Below are positions 57,648 to 64,000 of a DNA stretch of 64,000 nt, in pieces. Made by a program: the position numbers and the translations under genes. The DNA comes from an uncultured Oscillospiraceae bacterium. GTDB lineage: Bacteria > Bacillota > Clostridia > Oscillospirales > Acutalibacteraceae. The stretch is taken from assembly GCA_900544715.1 (NCBI GenBank), contig UQWL01000001.1, positions 124,001-188,000 of the forward strand, in the 5' to 3' direction. Under the pieces are notes generated by a model, which was given only the letters and a program-made list of their open reading frames with translations, made no database searches and was not told where the DNA came from. Within the stretch, counting starts at the first letter, position 1, and each line of letters starts with the position of its first letter.

Positions 57648-60287
57648 ATGGAATGGACTGGGCTAAACGACCTTCGTGAAAAATACCTGCGTTTTTTTGA
57701 GAGCAAGGGCCACCTGCGCATGCCGAGCTTTTCGCTCGTCCCGCAGGGGGATAAGAGCCTGCTGCTCATCAACTCCGGCATGGCGCCGATGAAAAAGTTT
57801 TTTACCGGTGAGGTAACGCCGCCGAGCAAACGCGTGACGACCTGCCAGAAGTGCGTGCGCACGCCGGATATTGAAAATGTGGGCAAGACCTCCCGCCATG
57901 GCACCTTTTTTGAGATGCTGGGCAATTTCTCCTTTGGCGATTATTTTAAGCGCGAGGCCATCACCTGGGCGTGGGAATTCTTTACGCAGGTGGTCGGCAT
58001 GCCCGCCAATCGGATTTATGTGACGGTTTATGAGGAGGATCCGGAGGCCTATGAGATCTGGACGAAGGAGGTCGGCCTTGACCCGTCTCACGTAAAGCGC
58101 ATGGGCAAGGCGGATAACTTCTGGGAGCACGGCTCCGGCCCCTGCGGCCCCTGCTCGGAGCTGCACTTTGACCGAGGGGAGAGCTACGGCTGCGGATCGC
58201 CGGATTGCGGCGTAGGGTGCGAATGCGATCGCTTTGTAGAAATCTGGAACCTGGTATTCACGCAGTTTGAAAACGACGGCAACGGCAATTATACGCGGCT
58301 GGAGCACCCCAATATTGATACCGGCATGGGCATTGAGCGCCTCGCCTGCATGGTGCAGGATGTGGATAATATTTTTGAAATTGATACGATGCAGCGCATT
58401 ATGGGGCATATCATGCGCATTGCGGGTGTGAAATATGGGGAGGATGCGAAAACCGATGTTTCCCTGCGCGTGATTACCGATCATATCCGCTCCACCACCT
58501 TCTTGATCGGCGATGGCGTGATGCCCTCCAACGAGGGCCGCGGCTATGTGCTGCGCAGGCTGCTGCGCCGCGCGGCGCGCCACGGCAGGCTGCTGGGGAT
58601 CAAGGAGCCGTTTCTGGCGGATGTGTGCGAAACGGTAATTGAAGTAAATGAGGGCGCCTACCCGGTGCTTGCGGAAAAGCGGGACTTTATCAAAAAGGTG
58701 ATCTGCAGGGAAGAGGAGAGCTTTGGCAAAACGATCGATACAGGGCTTGTTCTGCTGGATCGGATGATTGCCTCCAGCGCTGGCAGTACCATGAGCGGGG
58801 AGGATGCTTTCAAGCTCTCTGACACCTATGGCTTCCCGCTCGACCTGACGCGGGAAATCCTGGCGGAGCGCGGCATGGATGTGGATGAAGCGCGCTTTCA
58901 TGAATTGATCGCCGAGCAGCGCAAGCGTGCGCGGGAGGCCCGCAAGGATGCGGGCGCGGATGCCTGGAAGGCCACCGGCGGCGCGCACGGCGATTTGCCG
59001 GCCACGCAGTTTGTGGGCTATGAAATGCTCTGCGCGGAAGCTTCTCTGCTTGCCGCGGTGAAGGATGGCGCCCCGGCCGAATATGTGTCCGCCGGCGAGC
59101 AGGCCGTGCTGGTGCTCGACCGCACGCCCTTTTATGCGGAGAGCGGCGGGCAGGCCGGCGACGCGGGCGTGATCGAAAACGGGGAGTTTACCTTCCGCGT
59201 GACCCATACGACCAAAACGCCGGGCGGCGTATTTTTGCACCATGGCACGATGGAATCCGGCGCGCTTGCCTCCCTGGGCGGCGTGACGGCACGCGTGGAC
59301 GAAAACACCCGCCGCGCCACGATGCGAAACCATACGGCAGCCCATCTTTTGCAGGCGGCCCTGCGCAAAACGCTTGGCAACCATGTGGAGCAGGCAGGCT
59401 CAATGGTCAACAGCAAAGAGGTGCGATTTGACTTCTCCCATTTTGAGGCGATGACGCCGCAGGAGATCCGGCAGGTAGAGGAGCTTGTCAATCAAACGAT
59501 CCTCGCGGCTTTGCCGGTTACCACGCGGGAGATGCCGCTGGAAGAGGCCAAAAAGCAGGGCGCGATGGCGCTCTTTGGCGAAAAGTATGGGGCGACCGTC
59601 CGTGTAGTGCGGGCGGGGGATTTTTCCACCGAGCTGTGCGGCGGCACGCATGTGGAGAATACGGCGCAGCTGGGGCTGTTCAAGATCGTGGCGGAATCCT
59701 CCGTTGCGGCGGGTGTGCGCCGGATTCAGGGCGTGACCGGAGCGGGCGTGCTCGAATGCCTGTACCGGGATGAAGCGCTCCTGCACAGCGCGGCACAGGC
59801 GATGAAGGCTAACAACGTTTCCCAGGTGGCCGAGCGGGCGCAGCAGCTCTCCGCCGAGCTCAAGGAGGCCCAGCGGGAGGTTGCACGCCTCAATGATACC
59901 ATAGCGGCGTCGCAGGCGAAGGAGCTTTTCGCGCAGGCTCAACCGGTTGGGGAGCTCCAGCTGGTAACAGCACGGTTTGACAACATGGCGCCCGATGCGC
60001 TGCGCGCGTTATGTGAAACGGTGAAAAATGAGGCGGAAACGATCGTCTGTGTTCTCGCGGCAGTACAAACGGAAAAAGGCTCTGTCAACTTCGCTGCCTC
60101 CTGCGCCAAGGGCGCTGTACAGGCGGGTGCGCACGCGGGCAATCTGGTGCGCGCGGTGGCGAAGGCGGCGGGTGGCTCCGGCGGCGGCAAGCCGGATGCG
60201 GCCATGGCGGGCGGCAAGGATGTTTCCAAAGTGGATGCGGCACTGGCAGCCGCGCCCGGCGCGCTTGCCGGGATGCTGAAGGCTTGA
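57648..60287 (+). CDS. alaS: Alanyl-tRNA synthetase
   Basis: A complete class II synthetase of 879 aa. The aminoacylation domain opens with LNDLREKYLRFFESKGHLRM and has SGMAPMKKFFTGEVTPPSKR and MLGNFSFGDYFKREAI. The editing domain has NHTAAHLLQAALRK and the CGGTHVENTAQL zinc/editing motif. The C-terminal glycine-rich tail (AKAAGGSGGGKPDAAMAGG) is the C-Ala domain. GAGGTG lies 7 nt before ATG 57648. Transcription is controlled by the T-box leader. Confidence 0.97.
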   Translation: MEWTGLNDLREKYLRFFESKGHLRMPSFSLVPQGDKSLLLINSGMAPMKKFFTGEVTPPSKRVTTCQKCVRTPDIENVGKTSRHGTFFEMLGNFSFGDYFKREAITWAWEFFTQVVGMPANRIYVTVYEEDPEAYEIWTKEVGLDPSHVKRMGKADNFWEHGSGPCGPCSELHFDRGESYGCGSPDCGVGCECDRFVEIWNLVFTQFENDGNGNYTRLEHPNIDTGMGIERLACMVQDVDNIFEIDTMQRIMGHIMRIAGVKYGEDAKTDVSLRVITDHIRSTTFLIGDGVMPSNEGRGYVLRRLLRRAARHGRLLGIKEPFLADVCETVIEVNEGAYPVLAEKRDFIKKVICREEESFGKTIDTGLVLLDRMIASSAGSTMSGEDAFKLSDTYGFPLDLTREILAERGMDVDEARFHELIAEQRKRAREARKDAGADAWKATGGAHGDLPATQFVGYEMLCAEASLLAAVKDGAPAEYVSAGEQAVLVLDRTPFYAESGGQAGDAGVIENGEFTFRVTHTTKTPGGVFLHHGTMESGALASLGGVTARVDENTRRATMRNHTAAHLLQAALRKTLGNHVEQAGSMVNSKEVRFDFSHFEAMTPQEIRQVEELVNQTILAALPVTTREMPLEEAKKQGAMALFGEKYGATVRVVRAGDFSTELCGGTHVENTAQLGLFKIVAESSVAAGVRRIQGVTGAGVLECLYRDEALLHSAAQAMKANNVSQVAERAQQLSAELKEAQREVARLNDTIAASQAKELFAQAQPVGELQLVTARFDNMAPDALRALCETVKNEAETIVCVLAAVQTEKGSVNFAASCAKGAVQAGAHAGNLVRAVAKAAGGSGGGKPDAAMAGGKDVSKVDAALAAAPGALAGMLKA

Positions 60288-60337
60288 TGACATTCCCCTG
60301 AATCAATTTGATATAATGATAGAAAGGATGGACGTTT

Positions 60338-60676
60338 ATGGACTGTATCTTTTGCAAAATTCTCAGTGGAGAAATCCCATCGAAAAAGGTTTATGAGGAT
60401 GACACGGTCTGCGCGTTTTACGATGTGGAGCCGCAGGCGCCTGTGCATGTGCTGATTATCCCCAAGGAGCATATCCCATCCGCTGCGGTGATCACGCCGG
60501 AAAACAGCGCGGTGGTTGCGCATATCTTTGAGGTGATCGCAAAGCTCGCCAAAGAGCTGGGGCTGGAAGAGGGCTTCCGCGTGGTCAATAACTGCGGCGA
60601 TATCGCGGGGCAAACGGTCAAGCACCTGCATTTTCACCTCATGGGCGGCCGGGAATTCACCTGGCCCGCGGGCTGA
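60338..60676 (+). CDS. HIT-family (HinT-like) nucleotide hydrolase
   Basis: A 112-residue histidine-triad protein. It hydrolyses nucleoside phosphoramidates such as aminoacyl-adenylates. The N-terminal CIFCKILSGEIPSKKVYEDD and the triad KHLHFHLMGGREF are complete, with the HVLIIPKEHIPSA loop between. AAAGGA precedes the ATG. It follows alaS by 50 nt and may be cotranscribed, a suggestive pairing because HinT acts on leaked aminoacyl-AMP. Confidence 0.95.
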   Translation: MDCIFCKILSGEIPSKKVYEDDTVCAFYDVEPQAPVHVLIIPKEHIPSAAVITPENSAVVAHIFEVIAKLAKELGLEEGFRVVNNCGDIAGQTVKHLHFHLMGGREFTWPAG

Positions 60677-60718
60677 TCGAATATGTGCCGGGATTCCGGC
60701 GAGAAGGAGAAGATAACA

Positions 60719-61258
60719 ATGGCTGAAACCTACCGCATGAAGATTGCGGGCCTTGAGCGGGAACTGCCGCTCTGCCCGGTGAACGACAAGCTGGATATCG
60801 CGGCCTTTATCATTTTTGGCGATGTGGAGATGACGGTCGCGGCCTGCGCGGAGCTACTTCAAAAGTGCCCGGCGTTTGATTATATCCTTACGCCTGAGGC
60901 CAAGGGCATCCCCCTGGCTTATGAGCTTTCCCGCCAGAGCGGCAAGCCCTATATCATTGCGCGCAAGGGCGCGAAGCTTTATATGAAAAACCCGGTTTCC
61001 GTGCATGTGCGCTCCATCACGACGGATTCAATGCAGACGCTCTTCCTCGATGAGGCGGAGGGCGAGCGCATGCGCGGTAAGCGCGTGCTGATTCTCGACG
61101 ATGTGATCAGCACCGGGGAATCCCTCTCCGCTGTGGAGGCGCTGCTCGCAAAATTCGATGCGCAGATTGTCGGCAAGGCCGCCGTGCTCGCCGAGGGCGA
61201 CGCGGCGAAACGGGAGGATATCATCTTCCTGGAAGAACTGCCGCTCTTTTTTAAATAA
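60719..61258 (+). CDS. Purine-type phosphoribosyltransferase (Apt-like)
   Basis: A 179-residue type I phosphoribosyltransferase. The PRPP loop is VLILDDVISTGESLSAVEAL, preceded by DYILTPEAKGIPLAYELSRQ and ARKGAKLYMKNPV. Overall it looks closest to adenine or xanthine phosphoribosyltransferase-like proteins. The base specificity is not assignable. GAAGGAGA before ATG 60719 sets the start; the frame is open 12 codons upstream. Confidence 0.87.
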   Translation: MAETYRMKIAGLERELPLCPVNDKLDIAAFIIFGDVEMTVAACAELLQKCPAFDYILTPEAKGIPLAYELSRQSGKPYIIARKGAKLYMKNPVSVHVRSITTDSMQTLFLDEAEGERMRGKRVLILDDVISTGESLSAVEALLAKFDAQIVGKAAVLAEGDAAKREDIIFLEELPLFFK

Positions 61259-61299
61259 ACGGAAACGCTTTGTTGGAACCGGACGGGAGCTGATGGCGG

Positions 61300-63504
61300 A
61301 TGAAGCGGCCGATGGCCTGGGTGGGCTTGTCGTTTTTCAGCGCGCTGATCCTCTTCTGCATATACGGCCTGCAGGCCGCGATTGCGGGAGGGCTTGTGTC
61401 CCTCTGCCTTCTGCTCCTGTTGCTCTGTATTCCGAGGGCACGCAGGGAGCGGCTGCTTCAGGCGCTCTGCCTTGCCGTACTGGCGGCCAGCCTGCTCTTT
61501 GGGGTGCAGGCAAAGTTTGTGCTGGAGCCGGTCGCATCCTTTGCGGAGAAAACGCTGCCGGTCACCGCGCAGGTGGTTTCCCTGACGGAAAGCCGCAACG
61601 GCAGGTATTATACCATTCTGCTCGTGACGCAGGCGGGCGGGGAAAAGGTGCGCTTTCGGCTGCGCTATTCCGGGAAAACGCCGCTTCCCGCCGAGCCGTA
61701 TGATACGGTAGAGGCAACCCTGCGGATCGACGCGCTGGGCGAAAGCGAGGCTGCCCGCCGCTCTTACCGGGCGAAGGGGATTTTTCTGCGCGGCAGCACC
61801 TATGAGCCCGTCACGGTGACGCCGCGGGAAAATGTTTCTCTTGCCTGCCGCCTGTTGGAACTGCGAAAAGGGATGCTGGCCGCTCTCAACCGGTATCTGC
61901 CGGGGGAAGAGGGGAAGCTTTTAGGCGGGATGCTGCTGGGGGAGACGGCCCCTGTTTCGGAAAAGGTCATCCAGGATTTCCGCACCTGCGGCGTTTCGCA
62001 TCTGCTGGCGGTATCGGGCCTACATACGTCGTTGTGGGCGATGTTTCTTTTTCGCATGCTGCAAAAGCTGAAATGGAGCCGCCGTGTGTCGGCTGCCTGC
62101 TCAATGGGATTTGTCTTGTTTTTCATGGGTCTCGCCGGGTTTTCCCCGTCTGTCACGCGGGCGGGGATTATGATGCTTTTGTATCTGGGCGGTTTTCTCT
62201 TGCGGCGGGAGCCGGATTCCCTTAATTCTCTCGGCCTTGCGGCGCTGGTGATTTTATTTGCCAATCCCTTTGCTGCGGCGGATCTCGGCATGCTGCTCTC
62301 CTTCAGCGCGACCGCCGGGATTCTGCTGCTGCAAAAGCCCTTCGCGCGTGTGCTTGAGCGCCCGGCGCAGCATATGCCTGCCGGGCTCCTGCGCAAAGCC
62401 TGCAAGGGGGTGGCGGAGCTTTTGGCGGTTACGCTCGCCGCTATTGTGTTTACGTTGCCGGTGAGCATCCTTTCGTTTGGGCAGGTTTCTCTGATCGCGC
62501 CGCTCGCGAACCTCTTGTTTGTCAATGCGGGCGGGGCGGCGATGCTTTGCGCGGGCCTGTGCGCGGCGCTTTCGCATGCGTGGATTTTTTCGTTCCTCGC
62601 CTATCCGTTTGCATTGATCGGCGGCCTGCTTTCCCAATATCTGCTGGGCGGAACGGCATTGCTTTCGAAGCTTCCGTTCGCAAGCGTTTCGCTGGAACCG
62701 GGCGCTTCGGCGCTGTGGCTTGCGGGCACGGTAGTGCTGTTGGCAATCGTATTGCTTGACCGGAACCGGACGCAGCACCTCGCCCGGCTGGCGGCGCTCT
62801 GCTCTGCCTTTGCGCTTTTGGCGGGCGTTTTTGCTTACACCCTCATGGGCCGTAACCTGACGGCCATCACAATGGCGGATGTGGGCAACGGCACGGCAAT
62901 CGTGCTCACCCGCGGGCGCAGGGCCGCCGTGATCGGGTGCGGCGGCGATTACGACGCTGCGGCACAGGTATCCGCTGTGCTGCAATCGCAAAATGTGACT
63001 GCGCTGGACCTCTTGTTTTTGCCCCGTGCCGCGCAGACGGAGGCCTCCGCCGCCGGGCAGCTTTTGGAGAGCATTCCGGCTCAAACGGTTGTTTGCGCGG
63101 AAGCAGTGGATGGCCTGCCCAATGGCACGCATGCGGTGGTCGCGGGAGTGGGCCGGGTGCGGCTGTGGGGCGACGTTACGCTGGAATATATCACGCAGGG
63201 TGCGCTTTCCTGCGCCCTGTTGGAGATTGGAACGCAGCGTTTTTTCTTCTCCTTCTGCCCGGGCGGCGAGCTCTCCCGGCTGCCGGAAGGTTGGAGCTCC
63301 GCGCCGGTGGCCTTTTGCCGCGTGCAGGAGCCGGAAGGCCTTCACGCGGGGGTGACGCTGTTTTCCGGTGAGGGCGACCGTGTATGGAACACGGCGCGCG
63401 CACACGCCCAAAATGGCAGAAAGGCCTTCGCCACAGGCGGAAAAGGCGCGCTGCGCATCCGGGCGGATGGCGCAAAAACGCTGGATATCAAACGGCTGCC
63501 TTGA
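61300..63504 (+). CDS. comEC: ComEC/Rec2-family DNA-uptake channel protein
   Basis: A 734-residue polytopic membrane protein. An N-terminal OB-like domain (ITAQ-like VTAQVVSLTESRNGRYYTIL) precedes the competence domain, with LLGGMLLGETAPVSEKVI, CGVSHLLAVSGLHTSLWAMF and about ten spans. The C-terminal metallo-beta-lactamase-like region (ITMADVGNGTAIVLTRGRRA) lacks the HxHxDH metal ligands: LDLLFLPRAAQTEASAAG stands there. With comF in the window, competence is possible. The nuclease-like part looks inactive. holA follows, as in many Firmicutes. Confidence 0.92.
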   Translation: MKRPMAWVGLSFFSALILFCIYGLQAAIAGGLVSLCLLLLLLCIPRARRERLLQALCLAVLAASLLFGVQAKFVLEPVASFAEKTLPVTAQVVSLTESRNGRYYTILLVTQAGGEKVRFRLRYSGKTPLPAEPYDTVEATLRIDALGESEAARRSYRAKGIFLRGSTYEPVTVTPRENVSLACRLLELRKGMLAALNRYLPGEEGKLLGGMLLGETAPVSEKVIQDFRTCGVSHLLAVSGLHTSLWAMFLFRMLQKLKWSRRVSAACSMGFVLFFMGLAGFSPSVTRAGIMMLLYLGGFLLRREPDSLNSLGLAALVILFANPFAAADLGMLLSFSATAGILLLQKPFARVLERPAQHMPAGLLRKACKGVAELLAVTLAAIVFTLPVSILSFGQVSLIAPLANLLFVNAGGAAMLCAGLCAALSHAWIFSFLAYPFALIGGLLSQYLLGGTALLSKLPFASVSLEPGASALWLAGTVVLLAIVLLDRNRTQHLARLAALCSAFALLAGVFAYTLMGRNLTAITMADVGNGTAIVLTRGRRAAVIGCGGDYDAAAQVSAVLQSQNVTALDLLFLPRAAQTEASAAGQLLESIPAQTVVCAEAVDGLPNGTHAVVAGVGRVRLWGDVTLEYITQGALSCALLEIGTQRFFFSFCPGGELSRLPEGWSSAPVAFCRVQEPEGLHAGVTLFSGEGDRVWNTARAHAQNGRKAFATGGKGALRIRADGAKTLDIKRLP

Positions 63505-63532
63505 GGCGCCGAGACCCAAGGAGGGTTGGACG

Positions 63533-64000
63533 ATGGCGGAACTAACGGAGAAAGAGCTCAAAAAGCAGATCACGAACGGCATGTTTGCCCCCGTATATCT
63601 GCTATATGGGGAAGAGGCGTTTCTAAAGCAGTATTACGCGGGGCTGATTGCGGAAAAATCAGTTGCCGAGGGGTTTGAAACCTTCAATCTGCACAAGCTG
63701 GAGGGCAAAGAAACCTCCTTTGACGAAATTGCCGACGCGGCGGAGCAGCTGCCCATGATGGCGGAGCGCACCTGTGTGCTCGTGCGGGATTTCGACCTGA
63801 AGGCGCTCAAAGGTGCGCAGCGGGAGAAGCTGGAGGCATTTCTCTCCGATCCGCCGGGCACGTGTTCCGTGGTGTTCTGGATGGATACGGTCGAGGTTTC
63901 CCCCAAGCAGAATAAGGATTGGCAGGGGCTCATCAAGCTGTTTGCAAAGAGCGGCGCCGCCGTCCATCTCAGCCGCCGCACCAGCGCAGAGCTTACGCGC
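63533..64000 (+). CDS. holA: DNA polymerase III delta subunit, N-terminal part (runs off window)
   Basis: The first 156 residues of a roughly 340-residue clamp-loader subunit. FAPVYLLYGEEAFLKQYYAG is the family opening, followed by CVLVRDFDLKAL and SVVFWMDTVEVSPKQN. The Walker A motif is degenerate, as normal for delta. AAGGAGGG precedes ATG 63533. It lies 28 nt after comEC and is probably cotranscribed. Confidence 0.93.
   Translation, partial: MAELTEKELKKQITNGMFAPVYLLYGEEAFLKQYYAGLIAEKSVAEGFETFNLHKLEGKETSFDEIADAAEQLPMMAERTCVLVRDFDLKALKGAQREKLEAFLSDPPGTCSVVFWMDTVEVSPKQNKDWQGLIKLFAKSGAAVHLSRRTSAELTR

Noticed and set aside
57663..59384. 573-codon antisense frame over alaS
   Set aside because: Shadow of alaS, with no ribosome site or protein family features.

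Overview
The window is 64 kb of chromosomal DNA from a spore-forming, anaerobic member of the Clostridia, most likely a gut Oscillospirales/Ruminococcaceae-type organism. Reasons: dipicolinate synthase genes (dpaA/dpaB), the spoIIAA-spoIIAB-sigF operon, a spore photoproduct lyase, an IspH-ribosomal S1 fusion (a clostridial arrangement), reverse rubrerythrin beside a PerR-like regulator, Gram-positive Shine-Dalgarno sites and many strong intrinsic terminators. The core sequence is GC-rich. A few patches (6.9-7.7, 16.9-17.4 and 38.7-41.3 kb) are AT-richer and look accessory.

Layout. 0-6 kb: 3' end of a pyrimidine-nucleoside phosphorylase, a GH95 alpha-fucosidase, spoVG, a CCA-adding enzyme and small proteins. 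6-9.3 kb: a YoaP-like acetyltransferase, a YdeI-like protein and dpaAB. 9.4-14 kb: an AraC regulator divergent from a GPH-type sugar symporter, an esterase and a CehA-like PHP hydrolase, probably one catabolic unit. 14-20 kb: manA, a broken HAAS-domain membrane gene with its PadR regulator, tRNA-Ala(GGC), an XRE regulator, mntP and an acyl-CoA synthetase. 20-27 kb: comF and recD2 leftward, then folC and the forespore sigma-F operon rightward. 27-36 kb: a nonsense-interrupted thiol peroxidase, a DUF5685 protein, a DnaJ protein, then the run rpiR-HI0933 oxidoreductase-cmk-plsC-ispH/rpsA. 35.6-38.5 kb: azlCD and a GH35 beta-galactosidase.

38.7-41.3 kb is the accessory island. It holds tiny ribbon-helix-helix genes, a DUF6809 gene, a perfect 98-bp direct repeat, and a pair of about 360-bp inverted repeats flanking an XRE gene with palindromic operators. 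41.3-46.9 kb: htpG under a perfect CIRCE operator, a GH16 lipoprotein, two membrane proteins, reverse rubrerythrin and PerR. 47-56 kb: splB, an ABC-2 exporter, a membrane M28 peptidase, xpaC-telA and a penicillin-binding protein. 56-64 kb: an XRE regulator with a divergent membrane protein, T-box-controlled alaS, a HIT protein, a phosphoribosyltransferase, comEC and the start of holA.

The most unusual signals are non-coding. A promoter plus about 90-nt three-way-junction leader occurs twice, before folC and before the M28 peptidase, with compensatory base changes. The 98-bp repeat is perfectly conserved beside strongly diverged regulator genes. The multi-hairpin inverted repeats carry one stem-loop whose 32-nt loop is flipped relative to the rest. 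No CRISPR array, rRNA, transposase or prophage was seen.
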